A DNA stretch of 47,860 nucleotides, from the NCBI GenBank assembly GCA_001940845.1, contig MSGV01000013.1, positions 1 to 47,860 of the forward strand, read 5' to 3'. The notes beneath the pieces are model-generated. The model had not been told where the DNA came from. It saw only the letters and a program-made list of their open reading frames with translations, and did not search any database. Positions within the stretch are counted from its first letter, which is position 1. Each line of letters opens with the position of its first letter. Positions 7,448-16,133 of this stretch are shown here, piece after piece. Made by a program: the position numbers and the translations under genes. The DNA comes from Christensenellaceae bacterium Phil7. Its GTDB lineage: Bacteria > Bacillota > Clostridia > Christensenellales > CAG-138.

Positions 7448-7485
7448 CAAAAATGGAGCCATCGGTAATCTTCGATAGCTCCATT
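7448..7485 (-). terminator. Terminator of the 5'-nucleotidase gene
   Basis: On the minus strand AATGGAGC (7478-7485) and GCTCCATT (7452-7459) form an 8-bp stem, extended inside by partial CATCG/TCGAT pairing and followed by a short T-run. Confidence 0.75.
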
Positions 7486-7569
7486 CTGCCATTTTATACA
7501 GCATTAGCAACATCAAATCTACTTCATCGGCATATCAAAACAGTGTCTGCCGATCCGGCCATCAGAGAC

Positions 7570-9357
7570 TCAGTTGCTCCTTTTTCTGAAAAGGGTCACA
7601 CAAGCACCGCTTATGACTGCGGCAACGCCGAAACCGACAATGGTCATTGCACCGGTCGGCGGTACTGGTGTATCGGGGCCGCCGGGGATGGGAGCCGTAT
7701 CGATAATGGATATCCTGCCTGCGGGCTGCGCATAGGATGCACAGTTATCATCGATATTTTGAATGTAATTGATCAGCGCATCCTCAAGATTGACCCCGAT
7801 AAGGATTCCGCTGCTCTGATAATTCTCAGCAAGGATCGCATATGTATCGCCGCCGGCTGCAAGGAAATCATTTGTTGCCATGGTGTAGGTGGCTTCAAGA
7901 TCGAGGGGCTCGCCATTTATCTTGACATTCTTGATCCTGCTTCCGGGGTTTGAGGGATTTGCATATTCGCCTTCATAATCGAGATAGGTATGAATCTCAA
8001 AGGTGATTCCGCTGACCTGCGGAAATGCGCCATCCGCTTCAGGACATGCATGAGCAGCGGCTTCAAGAATCGTGAGAACCTGTGCACCGGTGAGGTCAAC
8101 GGTCGCCACCATATTACCAAAGGGGAACACCGTAAATAGATCATAGCGCGTGATATCGCCTATCTGGACATCGGCACGAATGCCGCCGCCATTTGTCAGC
8201 GCAAAATCAGCCTCCGGAGCTGCTGCAAGGATCGCATCAGCTGCCAGATCGCCAAGGTTCGTCTCCTGAGTGCGAACGAATTCTCTGGTGCCGTTGAGGA
8301 GTACATCGGTTTGTCCAATGGTTTCAGAGTATATCGCCATCATTTCATCATAATACCCCTGAACCTGTTCGGTTACGGCCGGATCAAAGCCAATAAATTC
8401 TTTGACCGGCTCGCCCTGATCGTCAAGGATAGGATTGCCGTCATCATCGGTCAAAACAGTGCAGAGATCATCATAATGAACCAGGCCTGCGTCGAGCTGC
8501 TGACCATCGTAGGTGACGACGCCAATGTTCTTTGTATAATCGCCTGTGGAAGCAACGAGCGTTCCATTGACTATGTTGGCTTCGCCGCCATTATTGAGCA
8601 TCGAGTGACTGTGCCCATCGATGACGAGGTCGATATCGGTGACCTCAGCAAGGATATCGGTGGAACGATAGGGAATGCTCGATTCATCATCACCCAAATG
8701 GGCGAGACAGATGACCAGATCGCAGCCGAGCTCACGCAGTTCATCGCATTGTGCCTGAGCGATCGCTGCAAGGCTATCCTCATTAAAATCGAGTCCAATA
8801 ACGTTGTTGGGGTTGGTCTTGGTTACGGTTTCAGGGGTTGCCATCCCAAAGATGCCAACCTTTATATTTCCGCAATCTATAACTGCGTTATCATCAAATA
8901 CAAGGCTTCCATCGCTTTCATAGGTCACGTTAGCGGCAAGCACCGGGAAATTCATCTCTTCGGATAGCTCAAGAAGGTGTTCATAACCATAGTTGAAATC
9001 ATGATTTCCGGGAGCCATCGCATTGTAACCAACCGCATTTAGGGTGGCCACTGCCGTTTCGCCGCGCGATGCAGTCACTATTGGCAGACCATGGAGCGTA
9101 TCGCCCGCATCGAGAATGAGCACGTTTGCTCCGGCGCTTTCATAAAGATCAGCAAGATACTTGACTGCGGACATGCCCATGCTGGTGCCATCCTCCTTGA
9201 TCCTGCCATGGCTGTCATTGGTATGCAGAATGACAAGCTGACCTGAAAGGTCACTTCCTTCGCCGGGAAGCACGATCGCCGCAAATGCACCGCTCATGAT
9301 GGACATCACAAGCGCGATAGCTATCGCGATAGCTGTGAATCTAAAGCCTTTTTTCAT
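7570..9357 (-). CDS. Surface 5'-nucleotidase / metallophosphatase
   Basis: Secreted 5'-nucleotidase/UDP-sugar-hydrolase-type enzyme releasing phosphate and nucleosides outside the cell. A signal peptide (residues 1-26, ending SGAFA) leads into a calcineurin-like metallophosphatase domain with all blocks visible: ILHTNDSHG, DAGDTLHG, GNHDFNYG, CLAHLGDD and DGHSHS. The 5'-nucleotidase C-terminal substrate domain follows (GGGIRADV, FPFGNMVATV). The C-terminus has a Pro-rich stretch with VPPTG, a hydrophobic segment of about 20 residues, and FRKRSN. This resembles a sortase sorting signal but lacks the canonical Leu. At 595 residues it has the family's normal size. Monocistronic, with promoter at 9410. 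Confidence 0.92.
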   Translation of the reverse strand: MKKGFRFTAIAIAIALVMSIMSGAFAAIVLPGEGSDLSGQLVILHTNDSHGRIKEDGTSMGMSAVKYLADLYESAGANVLILDAGDTLHGLPIVTASRGETAVATLNAVGYNAMAPGNHDFNYGYEHLLELSEEMNFPVLAANVTYESDGSLVFDDNAVIDCGNIKVGIFGMATPETVTKTNPNNVIGLDFNEDSLAAIAQAQCDELRELGCDLVICLAHLGDDESSIPYRSTDILAEVTDIDLVIDGHSHSMLNNGGEANIVNGTLVASTGDYTKNIGVVTYDGQQLDAGLVHYDDLCTVLTDDDGNPILDDQGEPVKEFIGFDPAVTEQVQGYYDEMMAIYSETIGQTDVLLNGTREFVRTQETNLGDLAADAILAAAPEADFALTNGGGIRADVQIGDITRYDLFTVFPFGNMVATVDLTGAQVLTILEAAAHACPEADGAFPQVSGITFEIHTYLDYEGEYANPSNPGSRIKNVKINGEPLDLEATYTMATNDFLAAGGDTYAILAENYQSSGILIGVNLEDALINYIQNIDDNCASYAQPAGRISIIDTAPIPGGPDTPVPPTGAMTIVGFGVAAVISGACVTLFRKRSN

Positions 9358-9409
9358 AGAGATATCCTCCTATGTGATTTTCAAGCCTTAAAGGTATCGG
9401 CTTGAATCG

Positions 9410-9438
9410 ATTATATCATATGGGTATTTGCATGTCCA
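9410..9438 (-). promoter_or_regulatory. Promoter of the 5'-nucleotidase gene
   Basis: On the minus strand TGGACA (9433-9438), a 17-base spacer and TATAAT (9410-9415), about 50 bases upstream of the start codon, which has an AGGAGG ribosome-binding site. Confidence 0.75.
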
Positions 9439-9518
9439 GCTATTTACAATCATTTTACGGATGCAGAGCAAACCTCAGCCAATAATTTAATTATATTTTA
9501 CCGGTACGGCAAAAACGC

Positions 9519-9547
9519 TTGCCTATTCCTTTTCATAGTAGTATAAT
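9519..9547 (+). promoter_or_regulatory. Strong promoter of the structured RNA
   Basis: TTGCCT (9519-9524), a 17-base spacer and TATAAT (9542-9547). The predicted start, about 9554, coincides with the first base of the closing stem of the RNA at 9555. Confidence 0.8.
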
Positions 9548-9554
9548 TGCAGAC

Positions 9555-9779
9555 GGCAATGGAATCGGGTCTGTGGTTGAAAGTCGATGCCAGTCGCAGG
9601 CAAAGCGATCCACGTAAGCGGAGCAAAGTCTCCGTGAGCATGGTGCGGTTTAGATGTAAGTCCTGTCGGCTTCTCTTGAAGCAGCCGAGAGTGGGAGTAG
9701 TGGGCGGCAGAATACCTAGTAGCGAAACCTCCAACAGGCGAGTGTGGGGTCAAAGACCAGGTCAGCCGATTTCATCGCC
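9555..9779 (+). ncRNA. Structured RNA of unassigned class, 225 nt
   Basis: The two ends pair: GGCAATGGAATCGG (9555-9568) with CCGATTTCATCGCC (9766-9779), 14 positions with one mismatch and one wobble. Inside are at least three local hairpins: CGGAG/CTCCG in the first third, TCGGCTTC/GAAG...AGCCGA in the middle, and GGTC-AAA-GACC near the 3' end. It starts at a near-consensus promoter and ends only 24 bases before the zinc-ribbon gene, with a ribosome-binding site but no terminator between, so it may be a 5' leader, a processed RNA, or both. Open frames across it on both strands look fortuitous. It does not match 6S, SRP, RNase P, tmRNA or common riboswitch cores known to me. The raiA class remains possible but was not confirmed. 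Confidence 0.65.
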
Positions 9780-9802
9780 AAATAACCAAAGGGGTATTTA
9801 AA

Positions 9803-10087
9803 ATGTTTGAAGACAAAGTGCTGGTCTGCAAGGACTGTGGCCAAGAGTTCACCTTTACTGCGGGCGAACAGGAATTTTATGCGGAAAAGGGCTTCCAGAA
9901 TGAACCCACCCGTTGCAGGGATTGCAGGCGCACTCGTAAGAATGGTGGCGAGCGCAGAGCACCTCGCGAGATGTTCGATGCTGTATGTGCTGAATGCGGT
10001 AAGCCCACAAAGGTTCCCTTCGAGCCGAAGACTGATAAGCCTATCTATTGCAGCGAATGCTTTAGCGCACGCAGAAGCAATTATTAA
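9803..10087 (+). CDS. Zinc-ribbon protein (zf-trcl type)
   Basis: A 94-residue protein with two Cys-pair zinc ribbons: LVCKDCGQEF with CRDCRR about 25 residues on, and AVCAECGKP with IYCSECF near the C-terminus, eight cysteines in all. The intervening FTFTAGEQEFYAEKGF is characteristic of the small 'probable zinc-ribbon' family found in Firmicutes, whose function is unknown but presumably involves nucleic acid or protein binding. It follows a strong ribosome-binding site (AAAGGGG, 9788-9794) and a 225-nt structured RNA from a strong promoter, so its expression may be tied to that RNA. Confidence 0.88.
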   Translation: MFEDKVLVCKDCGQEFTFTAGEQEFYAEKGFQNEPTRCRDCRRTRKNGGERRAPREMFDAVCAECGKPTKVPFEPKTDKPIYCSECFSARRSNY

Positions 10088-10112
10088 CTTAAATCAGAGC
10101 TGAATTGAGATG

Positions 10113-10147
10113 TCGGCCGGTCTTATATGGCTGGTCGATTTCTCTTA
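10113..10147 (+). terminator. Terminator after the zinc-ribbon gene
   Basis: TCGGCCGG (10113-10120) pairs with CTGGTCGA (10131-10138), with two G-T pairs, and is followed by a TTTCTCTT run. Confidence 0.6.
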
Positions 10148-10191
10148 TCATCATAAATACAGTTCGCTACACGGATGCCCTGCTTTTTGAA

Positions 10192-11610
10192 TCAATTATT
10201 ATTCATAGGGCTGCTGTTTTCGCACAGTTTAGGGGCAAAATTTTTTGCAAGAATGCGAAGCTTTTCTGGATTGTTATCGCTTGGAAACCTTGCACAGTGC
10301 TTCAGAAGACAGAATTTGATGCGGCCTACTGCGGGCGAAGCCGGAATTTTCAGCCACTGGCATATATTGCTGCCGGTACAGCGCAATTCATTGACAGAAA
10401 ATGGAGTTTCATCCTCCACCATCTGCTCCAGCAGCCTGCGCCACCGATCAGCGGCTTTGACCCTATCTCGAATTATACCCGATCCATGCACATCCGCCTC
10501 TCGGATCTCTGCAATTTCCAATGCACGCTCATAGCCCCAAATAACAAATCGAACCCTCAAAGTGCTGTCCTTTGCCGTATTATTCAGATCATACATATGA
10601 TTCCGAACGATAAATGCGACCTCATCAAGGGTCTTATTATCATAACGAAGCCTATGCAAAATTTCCCGGGAAATATTTTCACCGATAAGGTTATGATCGT
10701 GCATATTGCCGCCGCGCTCATATGCATATGGTTTGCCGACATCGTGCAGAAGCCCGGCAAGCCTCATTATAAGCGTCGGGCATGTTTCGGCAGCAGTATG
10801 CAGACCGTGATAGAGCGCATCATAGCGGTGATGTGATGGCTTTTGCTTGAGCCCACGCCCGCGTGCAAGCTCCGGAATTATTATATCGAGCGCACCAACG
10901 CGCTCAAAAAGCTCTAACCCATGGAACACTCTATCGGCCGAACGAATTCCATATTTAACATCACAAAGCAAAAGCTTATTGAGCTCAGCTGCGATGCGTT
11001 CATAAGAAATATTGCTGAGCCCTTCCGCCAGCTCTCGGGCTGCATTGAAGGTCTCGGGCTCGATATCAAATCCTAGCTCTCCGGCAAACCGTATGAGCCT
11101 CATTATGCGCAGTGCATCCTCTCGAAGCACACAGTGAGGATCTTTTGAAGCAGTTCGAAGTATTCCGTGTTCAAGATCGGCCAGACCGCCGGTGGGATCT
11201 GAAAGCTCCCCGCTCAATACATCTGCATATATGGCATTTATGCTGAAATCACGCCTGAATGCATCATCTTCCAAGCATTCGGAAAAATTGACCGATGTTG
11301 GCCGATGTTCACCATTCATCGCATAGCTGTCGCTTCGGAATGTCGTATGTTCAAATCTTTCGCTGCCCCAGTGAATCTCAACCGTACCATAGTCGAGTCC
11401 CTTAGGGATGACGCGCAAGCCATTGCGCCTGCACATCTCTATTATCTTTTCCGGACGCAGCGATGAGCAAATGTCTATATCGCTTATTGGAAGCTCAAGA
11501 AGGATATTGCGAACCATGCCGCCAACCGCATAAAGCGTTGCGCCCTCATTGCGGACGAGCGCAGCAAAACTGCGCAGCCCTTTTGAAAAATTATATTGCA
11601 GTTTGGTCAT
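10192..11610 (-). CDS. cca: CCA-adding enzyme (tRNA nucleotidyltransferase) with HD domain
   Basis: Adds or repairs the 3' CCA of tRNAs from CTP and ATP. Class II nucleotidyltransferase features are in order: YAVGGMVRN (residues about 28-36), the catalytic Asp pair in SDIDIC, the RRDFSINAIY motif, and REDALRIMRLIRFAGELGF in the neck. An HD domain follows with GLLHDVGKP (about residue 290), as in many bacterial CCA enzymes. At 472 residues it falls within the family range. Some relatives add only A or only CC and the sequence alone does not separate these. Promoter at 11649. Confidence 0.9.
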   Translation of the reverse strand: MTKLQYNFSKGLRSFAALVRNEGATLYAVGGMVRNILLELPISDIDICSSLRPEKIIEMCRRNGLRVIPKGLDYGTVEIHWGSERFEHTTFRSDSYAMNGEHRPTSVNFSECLEDDAFRRDFSINAIYADVLSGELSDPTGGLADLEHGILRTASKDPHCVLREDALRIMRLIRFAGELGFDIEPETFNAARELAEGLSNISYERIAAELNKLLLCDVKYGIRSADRVFHGLELFERVGALDIIIPELARGRGLKQKPSHHRYDALYHGLHTAAETCPTLIMRLAGLLHDVGKPYAYERGGNMHDHNLIGENISREILHRLRYDNKTLDEVAFIVRNHMYDLNNTAKDSTLRVRFVIWGYERALEIAEIREADVHGSGIIRDRVKAADRWRRLLEQMVEDETPFSVNELRCTGSNICQWLKIPASPAVGRIKFCLLKHCARFPSDNNPEKLRILAKNFAPKLCENSSPMNNN

Positions 11611-11648
11611 GCTTGTATATCTCTCCTATACCCCATTATGGCAAGTAC

Positions 11649-11677
11649 ATTATACACTATTTTCATCCCCATTTCAT
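11649..11677 (-). promoter_or_regulatory. Promoter of cca
   Basis: On the minus strand ATGAAA (11672-11677), a 17-base spacer and TATAAT (11649-11654), starting transcripts about 30 bases before the ATG. Confidence 0.6.
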
Positions 11678-11808
11678 AGTTTAATTAAGCAATCATGCAA
11701 TATATTGATTGCATTGATGTTTTATCGTGATTCAGCGCAGCAGGCGGAAATGAAAAAGTAAATTTACATTGCCTTTCCGTAAATATACTGTTTTTTATTT
11801 TTAACCGA

Positions 11809-11838
11809 TGACACTTTATGCCGTTAATGTGGTAAAAT
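11809..11838 (+). promoter_or_regulatory. Candidate promoter of the flavodiiron gene
   Basis: TGACAC (11809-11814), an 18-base spacer and TAAAAT (11833-11838), 64 bases upstream of the ATG. The -35 is imperfect. A short inverted repeat (TTTAC / GTAAA) lies just upstream, around 11763-11783. Confidence 0.4.
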
Positions 11839-11901
11839 AGGGCAGAGGGTCAAGATATGAATTTGACTCGATCGAAAAATTCATTGTAAAGGAGAAAATG
11901 A

Positions 11902-13692
11902 ATGTTTATCACAGAGGACATCAAATATATTGGTGTAAATGATCACAGGGTTGATCTGTTCGAAGGTCAATATACTGTGCCGAATGGCATGAGCTATAAT
12001 TCATACGCTATTATTGATGAGCGTATCGCCATAATGGATACCGTGGATGCGCATTTTACCCATGAATGGCTCGATAATATTGAGAATACCCTTGGCGGCA
12101 GGACGCCTGATTATTTGGTCATTCAGCATATGGAGCCGGATCACTCAGCAAATATTGCGAACTTCATGAAGCTTTATAAGAATACCGTTATAGTTTCATC
12201 ATCAAAGGCATTTGTGATGATGAAAAATTATTTCGGCACAGAGTATGAAGATAGGCGAATCATAATTGAAGAGGGAAGTACGCTTTCACTGGGCAGGCAT
12301 ACCCTGGCTTTTGTTGCCGCCCCGATGGTACATTGGCCCGAGGTTATGGTCACTTATGATGCTTGCGATAAGGTACTTTTCTCCGCAGATGGCTTCGGTA
12401 AATTCGGTGCGCTGGATGTTGATGAGCCCTGGGAGGATGAGGCAAGACGCTATTTCATAGGCATAGTCGGCAAATATGGCGTTCAGGTTCAGAGTCTGCT
12501 GAAGAAGGCTGCATCGCTGGATATCTCCAAGATCTGCCCCCTGCACGGTCCCATACTTACGGAAGATCTTGGGCACTACATCAACCTCTACAACATCTGG
12601 TCAGGCTATGATATTGAAAGCGAAGGAATCATGATCGCTTATACCTCCGTATACGGCAACACCAGGAAGGCCGTCGAAAGCTTTGCCGATATGCTGCGCA
12701 GCAAGGGTTGCCCGAAGGTTGTCATCCATGATCTGGCACGCTGCGATCAGGCAGAAGCGGTTGCCGATGCATTCCGTTATGGCAAATTGGTGCTTGCAAC
12801 CACGACATATAATGCCGATATCTTTCCGTTCATGAGAGATTTCGTCATCCATCTCGTCGAACGAGGCTATAAAAACCGTACAATCGGCATCATAGAAAAT
12901 GGCTCATGGGCACCTCTGGCCGCCAAGATCATCAAAAATATGCTTGCCAACTGCAAGAAGCTTACGTTTACGGATACGACCGTCACCATCCTTTCGGCAC
13001 TGAATGAAAAGAGCGTTGCTCAGCTTGAGGCACTTGCGGATGAGCTATGCCGCGATTATATTGCAAAGCATAGCGAAACCGCAAATAAAAATGATCTATC
13101 TGCGCTTTTTAACATCGGCTATGGACTCTATGTGGTGACATCGAATGACGGCAAGAAGGACAATGGTCTCATAGTGAACACCGTTTCGCAGGTCACGAAT
13201 ACTCCAAACCGCATTGCCGTTACGATCAATAAGGCGAACTATTCCCACCATGTAATAAAGCAAACCGGAATCATGAATCTTAACATGCTCTCGATCGATG
13301 CACCCTTCTCCGTATTCGAGACCTTTGGGTTCAGCAGCGGGAGAAATACAGATAAATTTGCAAATTGCGATGTGCTTCGCTCCGATAATGGGCTTGTGTT
13401 CCTTCCGAGATATATCAATTCATTTATGTCGCTGAAGGTTGAGCAGTATCTCGATCTGGATACCCATGGCATGTTCATTTGCTCCATAACCGAATCACGA
13501 GTGATTTCCGCCGCACCGAGTATGACATATTCCTATTACCAGAGCGATGTTAAGCCCAAACCCAAAACTGAGGGCAAAAAGGGCTTCGTCTGCAAGGTTT
13601 GCGGCTATATATACGAAGGCGATGTACTGCCCGATGATTTCAGCTGCCCCCTCTGCAAGCATGGAGCAGCGGATTTTGAGCCGATAGGCTGA
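11902..13692 (+). CDS. Flavodiiron protein fused to flavin reductase and rubredoxin
   Basis: Cytosolic O2 (or NO) reductase protecting an anaerobe from oxygen. Four domains are visible: a metallo-beta-lactamase-like di-iron core (residues 1-245) with ligands in HMEPDH (H76, E78, D80, H81), HWPE, SADGFG and LHGP; a flavodoxin domain (about 255-395) with the FMN loop YTSVYGNTRKA; a flavin-reductase-like FMN domain (about 405-550); and a C-terminal rubredoxin with CKVCGYIYEG and CPLCKHG. With NAD(P)H reductase and rubredoxin modules on one chain, electrons could reach the di-iron site without separate partner proteins. At 596 residues it is much longer than two-domain family members. It is monocistronic, with a terminator-like hairpin at 13807. 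Confidence 0.93.
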   Translation: MFITEDIKYIGVNDHRVDLFEGQYTVPNGMSYNSYAIIDERIAIMDTVDAHFTHEWLDNIENTLGGRTPDYLVIQHMEPDHSANIANFMKLYKNTVIVSSSKAFVMMKNYFGTEYEDRRIIIEEGSTLSLGRHTLAFVAAPMVHWPEVMVTYDACDKVLFSADGFGKFGALDVDEPWEDEARRYFIGIVGKYGVQVQSLLKKAASLDISKICPLHGPILTEDLGHYINLYNIWSGYDIESEGIMIAYTSVYGNTRKAVESFADMLRSKGCPKVVIHDLARCDQAEAVADAFRYGKLVLATTTYNADIFPFMRDFVIHLVERGYKNRTIGIIENGSWAPLAAKIIKNMLANCKKLTFTDTTVTILSALNEKSVAQLEALADELCRDYIAKHSETANKNDLSALFNIGYGLYVVTSNDGKKDNGLIVNTVSQVTNTPNRIAVTINKANYSHHVIKQTGIMNLNMLSIDAPFSVFETFGFSSGRNTDKFANCDVLRSDNGLVFLPRYINSFMSLKVEQYLDLDTHGMFICSITESRVISAAPSMTYSYYQSDVKPKPKTEGKKGFVCKVCGYIYEGDVLPDDFSCPLCKHGAADFEPIG

Positions 13693-13806
13693 TAGGCAAT
13701 ATAAACTCACGGATTTTTAAATGTGTCCGCAAAAACAGCGTGTAGATAAACACAGCAGATGGACGCCCTTTCCGATTTGATTTTGTAATGGAAAATCACC
13801 AACTGC

Positions 13807-13842
13807 GGCGAACCGGCGAAACGTCGGTTCGCCCTTGTTTTC
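13807..13842 (+). terminator. Terminator-like hairpin downstream of the flavodiiron gene
   Basis: A perfect 9-bp stem, GGCGAACCG (13807-13815) and CGGTTCGCC (13825-13833), followed by CTTGTTTT. It lies 115 bases beyond the stop codon; the intervening 13693-13806 has no gene. Confidence 0.65.
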
Positions 13843-13891
13843 ACGATATGAAAAAATTATATAAACGAAAAGAATATTGAGATGATTGATT

Positions 13892-14311
13892 ATGTTAGAA
13901 ATTAGATATGTGCAATTAGAAGATAAAGAATTTTGGTATCGTTTAGATGAGTATTTACCGGAAGCTGAGTTCGTCAATAAGGTTCGCGATAAAAGAGGGT
14001 ACGTTTTATTTGATGACAAAAAACCAATTGGGTTGTTAAGATATAATTTGTTTTGGGATAATGTTCCATTTTGCACAATGCTTTTCATTGATTTGAATTT
14101 TCAGGGTAAAGGATATGGTAAAGCTCTAATGGAATATTGGGAAAATGATATGAAAGCACAAGGTTATGGAATGATATTGACATCTACTCAAGTAGATGAA
14201 AACGCTCAACACTTCTATCGCAAACTCGGGTACAAAGATTGCGGTGGTTTTATAATAGATATTCCGAAGTATGCACAGCCAATGGAAATGTTTATGATAA
14301 AAGCAATTTGA
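13892..14311 (+). CDS. GNAT-family N-acetyltransferase, AT-rich
   Basis: A 139-residue GNAT acetyltransferase. The acetyl-CoA binding loop is clear in LNFQGKGYGKALMEYW (about residues 73-88, motif Q-x-x-G-x-G), with FYRKLGY in the later beta5 region. I chose the ATG at 13892 over a TTG six bases earlier; neither has a strong ribosome-binding site. Codon use is markedly more AT-rich than the flanking flavodiiron and PHP genes, and the gene stands alone between a terminator hairpin and a convergent gene, which suggests acquisition by transfer. The substrate is unknown. Confidence 0.82.
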   Translation: MLEIRYVQLEDKEFWYRLDEYLPEAEFVNKVRDKRGYVLFDDKKPIGLLRYNLFWDNVPFCTMLFIDLNFQGKGYGKALMEYWENDMKAQGYGMILTSTQVDENAQHFYRKLGYKDCGGFIIDIPKYAQPMEMFMIKAI

Positions 14312-14422
14312 CCACTTCCGATTTATCCACACGCTGAGCCGACCGCATATATACGGCCGGCTATTGTGCATCATTGCTGTTTTCGCAGCTATATGGGTTA
14401 AAGTTATCCGTAAGATCGCCAC

Positions 14423-15241
14423 TCAGATATCAAAGCGACGATTTAGCTCATCCCTTGTGCGTTTCAACTCATCGTTTTCAATATAGCAACCTCCGATGAC
14501 TGCGGCCGGTCTATCCTCACCGTGAAAATCACTTCCGCAAGTAACGAACAGATCATTTGCCCTTGCTAGCGCTGTAAACTGCCTTGTTTGCCCTATGGTC
14601 GCGTTATAATAATGTGCCTCAACACCCCAGATACCAAGCTCTGCCAATTCGCGGATCATCGGCGCAGCGGCGCAATGCATCTGCATGGGATGAGCAAGTA
14701 CAACGATCCCTCCTGCATCCCTTGCAGCGGATATGACCTGCTTCGGCGAAAGTCGCTCCTGCTGAATATAGGCCATTCCCGATCTTCCAAGAATTCGGTC
14801 ATAAGCATCATTCATGTCCTTGGCGAACCCTGCAAGCACCAGTGCACGAGCATAGTGTGCACGCGTTACGCAATCGCTCTCCTCATCGATCAGACCGGAG
14901 ATATTCATACCCAACGAATCAAGCTTGGCTTCAAGCTTAGCATTGCGTTCCAGCCTGAATTCACGCTGACGGGCAACCATCGCCGCGAATCCCGGATCGG
15001 TAATATCCATGCCTATGCAGAGCAAATGAAGGGTTGCATAGAATGAAGCCTCCATCTCGGCACCGCTCAGCATTGGCAGCCCCACAGCCTGAGCCCGCTT
15101 CAACGCCTCCGGCACACCGGCAACACTATCATGATCTGTCAGAGCAAATAGATCCAAGCCCTTTGCCGCAGCTATATCCACTACCGCAGCCGGGCATTCG
15201 CTGCCATCAGAGCAGGTGGAATGAGAATGAAGATCAAACAT
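14423..15241 (-). CDS. PHP-domain phosphoesterase
   Basis: A 272-residue PHP-family metal-dependent phosphoesterase of the TrpH/RNase AM group. Members hydrolyse 3',5'-nucleoside bisphosphates or trim RNA 5' ends. Metal-binding motifs are visible: DLHSHSTCSDG at the N-terminus, LTDHDS, GAEMEAS, VLAHPMQ and CGSDFHG near the C-terminus. The start codon overlaps the end of the Ppx/GppA gene by 8 bases, so the two are translationally coupled. Pairing two phosphohydrolases of nucleotide-type substrates suggests a shared role in alarmone or nucleotide turnover, which is inference. Confidence 0.9.
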   Translation of the reverse strand: MFDLHSHSTCSDGSECPAAVVDIAAAKGLDLFALTDHDSVAGVPEALKRAQAVGLPMLSGAEMEASFYATLHLLCIGMDITDPGFAAMVARQREFRLERNAKLEAKLDSLGMNISGLIDEESDCVTRAHYARALVLAGFAKDMNDAYDRILGRSGMAYIQQERLSPKQVISAARDAGGIVVLAHPMQMHCAAAPMIRELAELGIWGVEAHYYNATIGQTRQFTALARANDLFVTCGSDFHGEDRPAAVIGGCYIENDELKRTRDELNRRFDI

Positions 15242-16097
15242 ACCTATGATTCATGAGGTAGTCTGCATAGCCCTCCATACCGTCCCTTGTATTGACCGAA
15301 ATGCTTTCCATCCCAACGACATCCATTATTGCCGCAAGTATGGCAGCGCCATATAAGATCACATCATGCCTGACCGAAAGCATTGGCTGCGTACGCCTTG
15401 CTTCACCAAGTTCAGAGAGCTTTGCTATCAACTCCTCAACTTCCTTACGCGAGAGAATGACTGCATCTACTTTGTCCGCATCAAAGGCATCCAGCCCAAG
15501 ACTATATGCGGCAAGGGTCGTGATCGTGCCTCCAACTCCGGTCCATTCCGCGGCATCGGGCCAGCTCAATATCAATTCCCGAACGCGCTGCACTATAATC
15601 TCACGCTGATAGGGCCAGTTCTCATCACAATTTGCTGCGTTTGCTGCCGCTTGAGCGATATCCCTTCCGCGAATGCAGCCCAGTGGGAAGCTCTGCTTGA
15701 ATTGCCCTGTAACAAGCTGGAATGATGCACCGCCGATATCCACTAGCCCGCCATTCGGCTTAGCAGCGGCTCGGAAGGCATATTCAGCCTCGCGTTCACC
15801 ACTCAAAACATCGATCTGTATCCCGCAGCTATCCTCTATCCGCTTCAGAAATTCGGAGCGATTCTTTGCATCCCTTACTGCGCTTGTAGCATACGCCTTT
15901 GGTATCAAACCCATATGCACTGCATTGCTGACAAGCGCAGAGATGACCGAAACGCTCCGCTGCATGTTTTCTTCAAGGAGGAGACCTGTTTCAGCAAGTC
16001 CGGCACCCAGCCGAGTCGTTATAACGAGCTTATCGCGCTCTCCCTGCCTTTGAAATCGGATCGAATTCGAACCTACGTCTATTATTGCATATCGCAT
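15234..16097 (-). CDS. Ppx/GppA-family exopolyphosphatase / pppGpp phosphohydrolase
   Basis: A 287-residue enzyme of the actin-like ASKHA fold. The N-terminal phosphate-binding loop IIDVGSNSIRF, the ATSAVRDAKN segment, GEREAEYAF and the second loop GGLVDIGGASFQLV are all in order, and VGGTITTLAA lies in the second subdomain. Members split phosphate from polyphosphate or from pppGpp. At this size it is the short form without the C-terminal HD extension. It is first gene of a two-gene unit with the overlapping PHP gene and has its own promoter at 16134-16163. Which substrate it prefers cannot be read from the sequence. Confidence 0.9.
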   Translation of the reverse strand: MRYAIIDVGSNSIRFQRQGERDKLVITTRLGAGLAETGLLLEENMQRSVSVISALVSNAVHMGLIPKAYATSAVRDAKNRSEFLKRIEDSCGIQIDVLSGEREAEYAFRAAAKPNGGLVDIGGASFQLVTGQFKQSFPLGCIRGRDIAQAAANAANCDENWPYQREIIVQRVRELILSWPDAAEWTGVGGTITTLAAYSLGLDAFDADKVDAVILSRKEVEELIAKLSELGEARRTQPMLSVRHDVILYGAAILAAIMDVVGMESISVNTRDGMEGYADYLMNHRYV

Positions 16098-16133
16098 ATA
16101 AGTTACCTTCCTTCAATCGCTTTTTATAATTAC

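Noticed and set aside
9555-9779. Cobalamin riboswitch, SRP RNA, RNase P RNA or tmRNA
   Set aside because: None of the conserved cores of these RNAs that I know could be found; similarity was limited to short GC-rich words.
9498-9801. Short open frames on both strands across the 9555-9779 RNA
   Set aside because: They overlap each other, are Arg/Ser-rich, lack ribosome-binding sites, and coincide with a self-complementary RNA that has its own promoter.
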